From Denitrovibrio sp. (GTDB taxonomy: Bacteria > Chrysiogenota > Deferribacteres > Deferribacterales > Geovibrionaceae), in contig PKTM01000011.1 in the NCBI GenBank assembly GCA_002869145.1, positions 200,236 to 264,235 of the forward strand: a stretch of 64,000 bases of DNA. The letters run 5' to 3'. Under the pieces are notes generated by a model. That model saw only the letters and a program-made list of their open reading frames with translations, was not told where the DNA came from and ran no database searches. Positions within the stretch are counted from its first letter, which is position 1; every line of letters starts with the position of its first letter. A program made the position numbers and the translations under genes. Below are positions 10,411-20,665 of this stretch, one piece after another.

Positions 10411-11445
10411 ATGCAAATAGATTTCCATCACACAGTAACTTATGTATTGGCAAGACTAGCGGGCTTTAATCATGAAGACGCACACATCATTTCTTATTCA
10501 GCACAATATGTAGATGATGCCACTAATGGCGGAACGATACGGTTCGAAAATGACGCTACTTATACCAGAATAGCTTCAGCGCACCACATCTATAAACTTA
10601 CAAAATTTAACGATGTCGAAAACCATCACGTATGGGTACCTTTTCATTTCCTCCCAGGGAATGGAGAGAAGCCTGATGGTACAAATATCAAAGGAAACTT
10701 CATTCATAAACTTGTATGCAAGCCTAACAGCACGATTGCAAAGGACATGCTCAGTTATTGTCTAGCTGATAGAAATAAACCCTATGCTCTTCATAGACTA
10801 GGTATCAGCATGCACGTATTTGCTGATACATGGGCTCACAGAGAGTTCGCTGGTATATGCGATGAGATTAATAAGATTGATCTTTATAATGCTGAACTTG
10901 CAGACAAGTTAAAAAGCTCATCTGTTGGAAGTTTTTTTCCTATGGGACATGGCCCGGCACTTACTTTTCCTGATATGCCTTTTTTGGAGTGGAGTTATCA
11001 AAACGGAAGAAATGTTATCGTAGAAAGAGATAACACAACTGAGTTTATAGATGCTGCTGAGAAAATGTATGCCTTTATGCTTGAATATAATAAACAGCCT
11101 CGGAAACAACTTCCAGAGGAAATAAAAAAAATCTTTCGCGAACTGTTCCTGTCGCTGACCGATGAAGATGGACATGAAAGACACAAGGGCTGGATTGAAG
11201 CTATCAGGAGCGGTCGATTTAAGCAAATAGGCGAGCAAGAATTAACATATATTCCAAAAGGAGCTGGCTCGTGGAAACATGTAGCCCTTGAAACAGAGAA
11301 AGAAACTGACGATTACGACGAAAGATTTGAGTTTAAATCGAGCTTTATGACAAGCAACTGGAAAATGTTCCACGATGCTCTGCAAGCGCATAGGTTTGAT
11401 GTAATACATGATATTTTACCTAGATATGGAATCTGTGCAGGATAG
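10411..11445 (+). CDS. DUF6765-like protein (zinc phospholipase C-like histidine pattern)
   Basis: 344 residues, cytoplasmic by appearance (no signal peptide). It is rich in conserved-looking histidines and acids: DFHHTVTYVLARLAGF at the N-terminus, SAQYVDDATNGG, SAHHIYK, ENHHVWVPFHFLPG, and HRLGISMHVFADTWAHREFAG. The pattern fits an all-helical metal site like that of zinc-dependent phospholipase C/S1-P1 nuclease folds, and I recognise it as probably DUF6765. No enzymatic activity can be assigned. Strong SD GGAGG. It is convergent with the amidase gene, whose stop is only five bases away. Its A/T-richer codon use compared with neighbours could mean a separate origin. Confidence 0.65.
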   Translation: MQIDFHHTVTYVLARLAGFNHEDAHIISYSAQYVDDATNGGTIRFENDATYTRIASAHHIYKLTKFNDVENHHVWVPFHFLPGNGEKPDGTNIKGNFIHKLVCKPNSTIAKDMLSYCLADRNKPYALHRLGISMHVFADTWAHREFAGICDEINKIDLYNAELADKLKSSSVGSFFPMGHGPALTFPDMPFLEWSYQNGRNVIVERDNTTEFIDAAEKMYAFMLEYNKQPRKQLPEEIKKIFRELFLSLTDEDGHERHKGWIEAIRSGRFKQIGEQELTYIPKGAGSWKHVALETEKETDDYDERFEFKSSFMTSNWKMFHDALQAHRFDVIHDILPRYGICAG

Positions 11446-11450
11446 CAAGA

Positions 11451-13259
11451 TTAGTCGCCGTTGAAAATGCTGAGATACTCTTTAAGACCATTAAATATCC
11501 CTTCGGCTATCTTTTCACGATGTCTGCTGGTTTTAAGCATCTTTGCCTCGGACGAGTTCGTTACAAAGCCTGATTCCACAAGAACAGCAGGCATTTTTGC
11601 ACCCACAAGAACATAGAATGGCGCCTGTTTCACGCCCAGGTCGTACTTCTGCGATTTATATATGTTCTTATGCAGGCTTTTCTGAACAAATGAGGCTAAC
11701 TGCAGTGATTCCTCCAGTTTGGAGTTCAGCATTATATATTTCAAAATACCCTGTAGGTCTGACATAGATTTTTGTGTGGTGGAGTTCTCTTTCGCCGCAA
11801 CTTCAAGAGCTTTTTTGTCATTGGTGACGTTCAGGACGTAGGTTTCAATGCCTCTGGCGTTCCTGTTCGGTGCAGCATTTATGTGCAGGGAGATGAACAT
11901 ATCTGCCTTTTTTCTGTTTGCAAAGGCAGTTCTGGCCTCCAGCGGAATAAACACATCACGGTTTCTGGTCAGATAAACATTTATATTCTTGTATTTATTT
12001 TTTATAAGCCTGTAAAGCTGCTTACTCACATCCAGCACCACATCCTTCTCTTTGATACCGTTATGCATTGTGCCGGGGTCTTTCCCGCCGTGTCCGGGGT
12101 CTATCACTATGGTGTTTATCTTCAGACCAAAAACGCTGGCAAGGGTTGCTGAGCCATTACCTTTTGTATTGGCTTTTGTCCCTGTTGGAACTTTTTTTGT
12201 AGAGGATTCATATTTCGCAGTCTGCATCGGCTTATTTTCAAGCGGGTTGCCGCTGACGTCTATGACTATCCTGTCCGGACCGCTCATTGCAAATACTGTA
12301 AAATCCTTTACGGCATCGCTGTCCAGAACAACTCTGGCCACACCCGGTCTGTTGTAGCCCCAGCGGATTCCACGTAAAAGCCCGTCTTTTATATTTATGT
12401 CTTTCGGTATTTCCGAAGACATAACAGCATCATGAACGTCTATAAAAAGCCTTGGAGGTTTTCCAAACTGAGGGTTGGCTTTCAGCCAGTGTTTTTCGAA
12501 ATCGGTTCTTCCTGAAATATCCAGAACAACTCTGGTGTAGTCGTCTGTGGAAAAATACCTAATCCTGTGAACAACAACCTTTCCTGAAGGTGAGGCAGGG
12601 GCGGAATCAGTTCCATATGCAACTTCTTTTGAGGTCTTTGCTGTCTCTGCTGTCTCATGCTCATCTTCTGAATCTGGTTCATCTATGACTATAGGCGCAA
12701 CAGGCACAGCAGGTGTTGTGCTTTTCACAACGGACTCGGCGGTTTCAGTAGGCGCAGGTGCGTCTATATATAATGATCTTTCAAATTTTTTCTCTATAGC
12801 TGCAAGCTTATCCTCTGCTGTTTTGGAATCTTCTGTGTTGGGAAATCTGTTCATCAGCTTTTTCAGCATATATCTGGCAGATGGATAATCCTTCTGTTCT
12901 TCGTATATTTTAGCTGACTGGAGGTATGCAAGGGATGCCAGCCTTGTCTGATAATTTGATGCCAGCAATTTAAGATTTTTCAGAGCGCTCATAAGGTCTG
13001 AGCTGTTATTATATCTGTGATAGCTTCTGTAGTATGTTTGAGATGTATAGTGGAGTGCATCATCAGCCAGCTTGCCGTTGGGGTCTGATTCGTATATCTT
13101 ATTAAATCTGTCGGCAACGATAAGATAAGATTTTCTGGTAACTTTGCCTGAGTTTTCGATATAGTTAAGATCTTTCTTTGCAGACTGATAGTCTTCGATA
13201 TTACCAAAAGCTATTCCAGCCAGCAACACCAGCATCAATGTAACAACAAGTCTTTTCAT
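11451..13259 (-). CDS. N-acetylmuramoyl-L-alanine amidase with TPR and AMIN domains
   Basis: 602 residues. Signal peptide at 1-19, helical repeats at about 25-150, a low-complexity linker, an AMIN domain (about 225-335, VVLDISGRTDFEKHW and ARVVLDSDAV) and a C-terminal Amidase_3 domain. That domain has the zinc-site motifs VIDPGHGGKDPG, EKDVVLDVS, FISLHINAAPN and LVESGFVTN. It cleaves stem peptides from peptidoglycan in the periplasm, with AMIN directing it to the envelope or septum. AmiC-like, though the extra helical region is not part of E. coli AmiC. The start overlaps the uvrA stop by four bases. Confidence 0.9.
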   Translation of the reverse strand: MKRLVVTLMLVLLAGIAFGNIEDYQSAKKDLNYIENSGKVTRKSYLIVADRFNKIYESDPNGKLADDALHYTSQTYYRSYHRYNNSSDLMSALKNLKLLASNYQTRLASLAYLQSAKIYEEQKDYPSARYMLKKLMNRFPNTEDSKTAEDKLAAIEKKFERSLYIDAPAPTETAESVVKSTTPAVPVAPIVIDEPDSEDEHETAETAKTSKEVAYGTDSAPASPSGKVVVHRIRYFSTDDYTRVVLDISGRTDFEKHWLKANPQFGKPPRLFIDVHDAVMSSEIPKDINIKDGLLRGIRWGYNRPGVARVVLDSDAVKDFTVFAMSGPDRIVIDVSGNPLENKPMQTAKYESSTKKVPTGTKANTKGNGSATLASVFGLKINTIVIDPGHGGKDPGTMHNGIKEKDVVLDVSKQLYRLIKNKYKNINVYLTRNRDVFIPLEARTAFANRKKADMFISLHINAAPNRNARGIETYVLNVTNDKKALEVAAKENSTTQKSMSDLQGILKYIMLNSKLEESLQLASFVQKSLHKNIYKSQKYDLGVKQAPFYVLVGAKMPAVLVESGFVTNSSEAKMLKTSRHREKIAEGIFNGLKEYLSIFNGD

Positions 13260-16072
13260 CTGTTAAGTTTGCCCTTTAAATACTTCCCTGTATACGAGGT
13301 CTTGCACTCCGCACAATCTTCCGGAGTACCTTCAAATATTATATATCCGCCCCCTTCGCCCCCTTCAGGACCAAGGTCTATAATATGGTCTGCGCACTTT
13401 ATCACGTCAAGGTTATGCTCAATTATGATAACAGTATTTCCGCTATCTGTTAAGCGGGAGAATATCTTCACCAACTTGTTTATATCATCAAAATGAAGCC
13501 CTGTCGTGGGTTCATCGAAAATATATAAAGTTTTTCCTGTTGGTCTTTTCATCAGCTCCTTTGCAAGCTTCACTCGCTGAGCCTCGCCACCGGAAAGTGT
13601 TGTAGCGGGCTGACCAAGTTTAATGTATCCAAGCCCCACATCTTTTAAGACAGACAGCTTATTCTTTAATTTCGGAATATTTTCTAAAAACTCAAATGCC
13701 TGATTTACAGTCATGTCCATAACGTCAGCAATATTGTTCCCTTTGTACTTGATATCAAGGGTATCGCGGTTATATCTTTTTCCTTGGCATGCATCGCATT
13801 TCACATACATGTCCGGCAGAAAATGCATCTCTATCTTGATATACCCTTCACCTGAACACGTTTCGCAGCGGCCGCCCTTTGCCCCCTTCACGTTGAAGCT
13901 GAAACGGCTCATCTTGTACCCGCGCACCTTCGCATCCTGTGTCATGGCAAATATCTCGCGGATATCTGTGAAAACGCTTGTGTATGTTGCGGCGTTTGAT
14001 CTGGGTGTGCGCCCGATTGGTGACTGGTCAATGTCGATTACTTTGTCCAAATGCTCCACACCATCTAAGGAGTCAAACTCACCTGATCTTATATTTGTCC
14101 TGAGAAGCCTCTTCTTAAGGGCTGCCTGAAGCGTATCCATTATAAGTGTTGATTTACCTGAGCCGGAAACACCTGTTACACAGATATTCAGCCCCAGCGG
14201 GATCTTTAATGTTAAATCTTTCAGATTGTTCTGTCTTGCTCCGGTCAGGCTCACAAACCTGCCATCCATTTTTTTTCTTTCAGCAGGCATCTCTATATTT
14301 TTTATACCGGACAGGTATTGCCCTGTAAGTGAAGCTTCGCAGTGTTTCAGCTCTTCGGGATGCCCTGTAAAAACAACTTCACCACCTTTACGCCCGGCAC
14401 CCGGCCCCATATCTACTACAAAATCTGAAGCATATATAGTGTCCTCATCGTGTTCAACCACAATGAGCGAGTTGCCTATGTCACGCAGGTTCTTAAGTGT
14501 GGCAATCAGCATGTCGTTATCTCGCTGATGCAGTCCTATGCTCGGTTCGTCCAGCACATAAAGCACATCTGTCAGACCTGACCCTATCTGTGTAGCCAGC
14601 CTTATTCGCTGTGCTTCACCACCTGATAGTGTTGACGCTTTACGCTCAAGGGTAATGTAGCTAAGACCTACATCGTTCAGAAACTTCAGCCTGCGTTTTA
14701 TCTCGTTGATTATTTTAATGGCTACGTCTTTTATAAATCCGTCAAACTTAGCTTTTTCAAAAAAGTCGAGTGTCTCACGAACATTCATGGATGATATTTC
14801 GCTTATATTTTTACCGCATATAAAAACTGATAGGCTTGTTCTTTTAAGCCTTGCGCCTTCGCAAGACGGGCAGTTTTGTGACGACATATATCTTTTTGCA
14901 AAGTCTCTGTCGGACTGAGTTCCGGTGTAAAGTTTCTCTTTCAGAAAACCGTACACACCTGTAAATTTCTTATCGTAAAAGACTTTCTTCTCGCCTTTGA
15001 AGGTGAACATTTTAATGGGCTCATCAAGACCTTCCAGAAGAATAGCCTTATGCTTATCAGCAAGTTTCCCGTATGGTTTGTTCATGTCTATGCCATATTT
15101 TTCAGACAGTGCCACAAGGGTGTTATAAAAATGAAAATTATCAAACTGCTGCCAAGGCTCTATGGCTCCTTCACGGACACTGAGTTCTTCGTTCGGCACA
15201 ATGGATGCTGTGTCAAATATCTGCATTTCCCCAAGCCCTTCGCATTCGGGGCATGCTCCAAAGGGGTTGTTAAATTAAAAACTTCTCGGCTCAATCTCCT
15301 CTATACTGATATCGCAGTCCGGACAAGTAAATTTTTGTGAATAAAGTGATGTCCCCTCATCAGTAAGTATCTCCACCAGACCATCACCCAGAGTAAGTGC
15401 TGTCTCTACAGAATCTGTGAGGCGTCTTGTTATCCCCTCTTTCATCTTGATACGGTCTATCACTACCGAGATACTGTGTTTGACCTGCTTATCCAGATCT
15501 ACCTGATCTTCCAGCCGTCTGAGCTCTCCGTCAATAACAGCTCTGACATACCCGTCCTTAAGCAGTTTCTCAAGCAGCTTTTTGTGTTCGCCTTTTTTCC
15601 CTCTGACCACAGGGGAGAGTATCTCCACCTTAGTCTCTTCCGGCAGAGCAAGAACTCTGTCAACTATCTGCTGAACGGAGTAACTCTGAACAAGTTTGCC
15701 GCAGACAGGGCAATGAACCGAGCCCGCTCTTGCGAAAAGCAGTCTCATATAGTCATAAACTTCAGTTATAGTCCCTACTGTTGATCTTGGGTTTCTGCTT
15801 ATAGATTTTTGCTCTATGCTTATGGCCGGAGAGAGGAACTCTATAGAATCCACATCAGGCTTCTCCATCATCTCCAGAAACTGTCTGGCATAAGCGGATA
15901 GTGATTCCACATACCTTCGCTGACCTTCGGCATACAGCGTATCGAATGCCAGAGTTGATTTCCCTGAGCCTGATACTCCTGTAATAACTACAAGCCTGTT
16001 TTTTGGTATGTTAAGATTGATATTTTTAAGATTGTGCTGTCTTGCACCTTTGATGATTATGTGGTCGTTCAT
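13256..16072 (-). pseudogene. uvrA: Excinuclease ABC subunit A, interrupted by one in-frame TAA
   Basis: UvrA is the damage-sensing ATPase of nucleotide excision repair. The full span gives 938 residues, the family norm. The first P-loop is GVSGSGKST near residue 33, with a zinc site CPVCG and later CPDC. The second zinc module is CETCSGEGY/CDACQGKRY, and there are signature LSGGEAQR motifs in both halves. One stop breaks it at codon 266 (TAA at 15275-15277) inside EIEPRSF-stop-FNNPFGACP. E. coli UvrA and most others have Ser there (LFSFNNP), so TCA changed to TAA is the likely event. Frame continues perfectly afterwards. The fragment would lack the second ABC module. Confidence 0.95.
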
Positions 16073-17610
16073 TCTTGCCAGTCTTGGTCTTCCAGTGAAA
16101 TAAATTTGATCTGCTGATATTTATCATCGAAGTAGTAAACAACATTCTTCTGATTTTCACGCACAGCCACCTTCTCTCTGTAAATCTGAACATTCAGTCC
16201 ACCGAACAAAGTACCTGTAACTTTCAGCTTCGGTTTAGGGTGGTAAGCTTCCTTTATGAGTTTCTGCATGCTTTTTTCAACATCAGCTATTTTAGCATCT
16301 ATCTGTTTCCGCATAGTTATAAGCTGGCGAACCTTAGGGTTTGCGAGCACTTCTTTCTTTTTCAAATCAACACTGCCGAGGAATTCGTCAATCTTTGCCT
16401 TGTTCTCCTCATACTTCAGCTGAGTTTTTTTAAGAGCATCCATCTCTTGTGCAAAGTAGAATTTTGTACCGACATTAATGATGAATTTAGAGTTCCCGCT
16501 TGTTCCTGCCTGAACAATTCGAGCCTCTTCGAATGCGACAACACTTCCACCGGCTATAACGCCCGGCTCTTTAGTCGCCTCAAGCCTTCCTCCAGTTTTC
16601 AGATTGGAGTGGTATGCGTACTTCTGTATATCTATGTTTCCTTTGGCTTCGATATTAGCACCTTCAGCATACCCTAAAAACACATCACCAACAGCTTTTA
16701 CACTCCCTTTCAGGTCGCCTTTGATGCCGAGCTTGATGATAATGTTCCCACCAGCCTCCAGATGTGCATCTTGGCAGATGCCGTCTATATATATATCCTT
16801 TTCAGCTTTTATTTTAAAATCGCTAAGGACATCGTTTTTAACATGTACCGAGCCATTAAACACTATGTTGCCCGTACTGTAATCTATATTTCCGCGAACC
16901 ACATAAACAGGGCTGACCTCCAGAGTGTTTCTGCCAAAAGTTACACAGCCGTCAGTTACAGCGAAAAACTCTGTACCGTCTTTTTCAACACGAACGCCCT
17001 CACCAACACTTATGTCAGTATCTACTCCGGGCTCAGGCGGTATCTCTTGGTTTTTGACACTAAGACCTCTCACGCCTGCAGTGGCAGGTTTTTTAGTGAG
17101 AAGCAGATCTCCTTCATTAACAATCCTTATGTTATCTATGTTTTTGTAATCTACGCTTCCATTTTTAAGTATCTTTGGTTTGCTTTTGACAGGATCGAAG
17201 TTAAGCATAATTTGAGAATTTTTCCCATGGATGGGTTCAACACCTTCTGCTACTATAACTTTTTCTAAAATCCCACCTTCACTGCACTGTTTTACAGCGT
17301 TTTCTATGCTGTCCTTGTGAATGTTTACAGTAACGTCCTCTTCCTGGAGGATTGACATTATCTTTTCAGAAGTAAGAGGTTCGCCTTCATTTATGGGTGG
17401 ATAAAAATCAACTGTGGCTTTAAGTCCGTCACTTGAGATCTCAAGCTCCGCATCTCCATCAACATTTATATCTGTGACTATCTTTACCAAAATCCTTTCG
17501 TCTTCATCTCTTGAAAATATAAAATCATTGAGATCAAGTCCATATCTCTTATCAAAGATTTTGGCAAGCTCGGTTTCATTCTTATTTGTGTAATTCTTTA
17601 AAAGATTCAT
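16069..17610 (-). CDS. FapA/DUF342 family protein (flagellar assembly protein A-like)
   Basis: 513 residues. The middle (about 170-380) is the DUF342 right-handed beta-helix with repeated GxVxVxxxVLS-type strands ([46 protein letters not shown]). It is followed by a coiled coil (about 385-450) and a small C-terminal beta domain. FapA-type proteins influence placement of polar flagella in Vibrio, and others of the family have unknown roles. Here it lies beside a GAF kinase and close to the large flagellar run on the other strand. Its stop overlaps the uvrA start (ATGA). Confidence 0.8.
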   Translation of the reverse strand: MNLLKNYTNKNETELAKIFDKRYGLDLNDFIFSRDEDERILVKIVTDINVDGDAELEISSDGLKATVDFYPPINEGEPLTSEKIMSILQEEDVTVNIHKDSIENAVKQCSEGGILEKVIVAEGVEPIHGKNSQIMLNFDPVKSKPKILKNGSVDYKNIDNIRIVNEGDLLLTKKPATAGVRGLSVKNQEIPPEPGVDTDISVGEGVRVEKDGTEFFAVTDGCVTFGRNTLEVSPVYVVRGNIDYSTGNIVFNGSVHVKNDVLSDFKIKAEKDIYIDGICQDAHLEAGGNIIIKLGIKGDLKGSVKAVGDVFLGYAEGANIEAKGNIDIQKYAYHSNLKTGGRLEATKEPGVIAGGSVVAFEEARIVQAGTSGNSKFIINVGTKFYFAQEMDALKKTQLKYEENKAKIDEFLGSVDLKKKEVLANPKVRQLITMRKQIDAKIADVEKSMQKLIKEAYHPKPKLKVTGTLFGGLNVQIYREKVAVRENQKNVVYYFDDKYQQIKFISLEDQDWQE

Positions 17611-18751
17611 AGTTATATGGCATCCTTACTATAAACTCTGTAAACAAGCCCTCTTCAGAGTCTACGCTTATTGTACCGTTATGAGCTTCGACAATCATTT
17701 GCACTATAGCAAGCCCAAGCCCCGTACCTTTTGCCTTCCCTGATGTAAAAAATGGCTGAAACAGCTTGCTTAGATACTCCCTTGGTATCCCTTTGCCTGT
17801 ATCACGCACTTTAAACACAACACATTCACCGTCAGCTTCGCACGAAAGAACAACTTTTCCGTCGTTCTCCAGAGCATCAATAGCATTTGAAACAAGGTTA
17901 AACAGTACCCTGAATAATTTGCCTCTGTCTACCTTCATCGTTAAATCATTAATAATATTCAATTCGACACTTATATTTGTGTCCTTAGTCATAATTGTAG
18001 CATGTTTCAAGATTTCTGTAAACATCTCAGAGACTTTGAAAGTTTCCAAATTTATTGAAACTCTCTGTCTGGAAAAATCCAGCAGATCAAGCGAGAGTCC
18101 GTGAAGCCTCTTCACTTCAAGATGGATGGCATTAATGTAATCCTGCATGTCAGGATTCAGCCCCTCTTCCATATCTATAAGTTCCAGATAAGACTGAACA
18201 ATGTGCAGCAGATTTTTAATATCGTGAGCTATAGAGGAGTTCAGCATGCCTATGACACGCAGGTTTTCACTTTTTCTCATATCTCTGTAGACATTAAATC
18301 TGTCAACCCCGAGAGCGCACTGGCTTGCGATATATCTCGCCACCTTAACGTCCACATCGTTAAAAAAGTCACCCTCTTTGTCTGTAAGGTTCAAAACACC
18401 GAGTATCTTGTCTTCTTTTTTCAACGGTACAGACATGAAGTAGTTCGCCTGATAACCAAGCTCTTCTCTGCTCTCATCTGTGTGATTCGCCATAACTTCA
18501 ACGCCTGTTTTTGCAACTTTTCCTGCAACACCTTCGCCAAGTTTAATGTTCACCGTGGAGTAATCAACTTCAAATCACGCATGAGCATACATTTTCAGTG
18601 CGTCATCTTCGATGAGCATCAGAGATATACGCTTAACACCAAGGTATTCCTTTGCAATGTTGATAATCGCAGGAAGCAGGTTGTGTATCTCAAACATGCT
18701 GTTCATTTTTTCGGAGATCTCAACGAGAACCTCCAGAAAGTCGTTTTTCAG
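17582..18751 (-). pseudogene. GAF-domain sensor histidine kinase, interrupted by one in-frame TGA
   Basis: Order: short coiled N-terminus, GAF domain (about 15-165), HisKA with SIAHDIKNLLHIV, and HATPase with NLVSNAIDAL, DTGKGIPREYL and KGTGLGLAIVQM. No membrane span, so a cytoplasmic sensor. A TGA at 18575-18577 (codon 59) splits the GAF domain at MYAHA-stop-FEVDYSTV. Frame is kept on both sides, and Gly (GGA) is a plausible lost residue. No ATG follows the upstream stop until 18706. The CTG at 18751 has an SD-like GAGGT and overlaps the mqnC stop, so 18751 or 18706 may be the start. The 3' end overlaps fapA by 29 bases. Confidence 0.85.
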
Positions 18752-19776
18752 TCTAAATACCTCAAAATATTATATTCCATATCTCTCTGAGCCGGTCTGA
18801 AGCCCGCCTTTGATATTGTATTTCTTATCTCATCCACACTCATGCGAAAGCTGGCTCCGCATGCGGCAACAACATTCTCCTCTATCATAAGAGACCCGAA
18901 ATCGTTACCTCCGAAATAAAGCGCAGTCTGACCCACTTTAGGCCCCTGTGTTACCCATGATACCTGAATGTTGGGTATATTATCAAGATAAAGCCTGGAA
19001 ACTGCCAAAACACGCAGGTATTCTAAAGCGCTAACATGTGAGCCGCCCAGCTCAGTGTTGTCCGGCTGGAAGGGCCAGGGGATAAACGCTGTGAACCCGC
19101 CAGTTTTGTCCTGCAGATCTCTTACTTTTTCTAAATGCTCAATAATTTTGACGGCTTCGTCCTCTTTCTTAAACATCATAGTGGCGGTAGTTCTCATCCC
19201 TAGTCCGTGGGCTGTCTCCATTACAGATAGCCATTTCTTTGAGGATATCTTGTTCGGGCTTATCTTCTTTCGCTCCGAATCAATGAGCAGCTCAGCTCCT
19301 GCACCGGGAATACTGTCAAGCCCGGCTGTCTGAAGCCTTTTTATGGTATCCGCCACAGATAAATTCGAAAGCCCGGCAATGTGCGCCACCTCAGGTGCAG
19401 AAAAACCATGCACCCAAACTCCAAGCCCTTTCATGAACCGAAGCATATCCTCGTAAAACTCTATAGGCAAATCAGGATGAAGTCCGCCCTGTAAAAGTAT
19501 TTGTGTTCCGCCGAGAGACTTAGTCTCCTCGATCTTCTGGCTAAGGGTCTGCTTATCCATGACATATGCACCCTCTGCCTCTTTTTCTCTGTAAAAAGCG
19601 CAGAATGAGCATTTGCATGTGCAGATATTTGAGTAGTTTATGTTTCTGTCGATAACAAAGGTGACGGTGTTTTGAGTATGCAACTCTCTCCTCATTTTAT
19701 CAGCAGATGCTGCCAGTTCCATCAAATCAGCATTTTCAAGCAGCTGTACGCCTTCGTCAAAACTGAGTCTTTTCAA
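18748..19776 (-). CDS. mqnC: Cyclic dehypoxanthine futalosine synthase (menaquinone, futalosine route)
   Basis: 342 residues, radical SAM. The cluster ligands are in NICTCKCSFC (Cx3Cx2C pattern), then LLQGGLHPDLPIEFYEDM, SIPGAGAELL, TTATMMFK, FIPWPFQPDNTEL, and the C-terminal GGNDFGSLMIEENVV. This set is diagnostic of MqnC, which cyclises dehypoxanthine futalosine in the alternative menaquinone pathway. MqnE is the closest alternative, but IPWPFQP and the QGGLHP context favour MqnC. First gene of a leftward overlapping run (mqnC, kinase, fapA, uvrA, amidase), divergent from fliR. Confidence 0.9.
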   Translation of the reverse strand: MKRLSFDEGVQLLENADLMELAASADKMRRELHTQNTVTFVIDRNINYSNICTCKCSFCAFYREKEAEGAYVMDKQTLSQKIEETKSLGGTQILLQGGLHPDLPIEFYEDMLRFMKGLGVWVHGFSAPEVAHIAGLSNLSVADTIKRLQTAGLDSIPGAGAELLIDSERKKISPNKISSKKWLSVMETAHGLGMRTTATMMFKKEDEAVKIIEHLEKVRDLQDKTGGFTAFIPWPFQPDNTELGGSHVSALEYLRVLAVSRLYLDNIPNIQVSWVTQGPKVGQTALYFGGNDFGSLMIEENVVAACGASFRMSVDEIRNTISKAGFRPAQRDMEYNILRYLD

Positions 19777-19891
19777 CGATGCCTCCGACTAAAACACGTT
19801 TAATATTTTATTCTACATATCTCGGCTTTAAATGAAAGTATTTTCTATTTTATTGCGTTGTAATTATGCTCAACAGACAATATTATGTAGT

Positions 19892-20665
19892 ATGTTTGAA
19901 TTTCTTTTCTACCCGGACTCATTGACAAGCTTTATCCTCGTTGCCACAAGGGTTGGCAGCATACTTGCCTCTGCGCCTTTTTTCGGGAGCAGCGCTATTA
20001 AGACCCAGATAAAAGTGTTTCTTACAATCCTGGTCGCTTTGCTTATTTACCCTGGGGTAGAAAACGTAACAATAGAAAACATAGGTACTCTTTTGCTGGT
20101 ATTACTCATATTCAAAGAGATTTTGATAGGCGTCTGCATCGGCATACTCTCGCATTTCCTTTTTATAGGTGTGCAGCTTTGCGGGCAGGTAGCAGGGATG
20201 CAGATGGGGCTGAACATGGCAAGAGCCTTAGACCCCTCTTCAGATCAAAGCTTGTCACTCATTTCAACTTTTCTAAACATTACAATGCTGCTGATTTTCA
20301 TTGCGATAGGCGGACATTACTACGTAATCGGTGCTATATCAGAATCATTCCGCTTCATCCCGCTGGGTGGCGGACATATCGAACCAGTAGCTTTTGAATA
20401 TATTGCGAAGCTTTTTACTTTCACATTTCTCACAGCAATAAAGATAATGGCACCGGTGCTGATGACTCTGCTAATGTTTTCCATCGTAATAGGTACAATA
20501 GTAAAATTTGCGCCGCAGATAAATTTGATGATAGTAGGTATACCAATAAAAATCGTAGTAGGAATAACTATGCTGCTTCTGAGCATGGACTATTTCTATA
20601 TAGTTTACGAGAAAGTTCTCCTCCGGTATTTCGAGGAAACAGCAAATATAATAAGGCTTTTTTAA
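19892..20665 (+). CDS. fliR: Flagellar type III export protein FliR
   Basis: Multi-span membrane protein of the export gate. FliR features are LILVATRVGSILASAPFFGS at the N-terminus, GIVCIGILSHFLF-like segments, GQVAGMQMGLNMA and MVGIPIKIVVGI. The first ATG in frame is at 19832, but family members begin at the MFEFLFYP segment, so the ATG at 19892 (257 residues) is preferred. Neither start has a strong SD. The stop TAA directly abuts the flhB ATG. fliP and fliQ are not in the window, so the gate genes are split in this genome. Confidence 0.9.
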   Translation: MFEFLFYPDSLTSFILVATRVGSILASAPFFGSSAIKTQIKVFLTILVALLIYPGVENVTIENIGTLLLVLLIFKEILIGVCIGILSHFLFIGVQLCGQVAGMQMGLNMARALDPSSDQSLSLISTFLNITMLLIFIAIGGHYYVIGAISESFRFIPLGGGHIEPVAFEYIAKLFTFTFLTAIKIMAPVLMTLLMFSIVIGTIVKFAPQINLMIVGIPIKIVVGITMLLLSMDYFYIVYEKVLLRYFEETANIIRLF

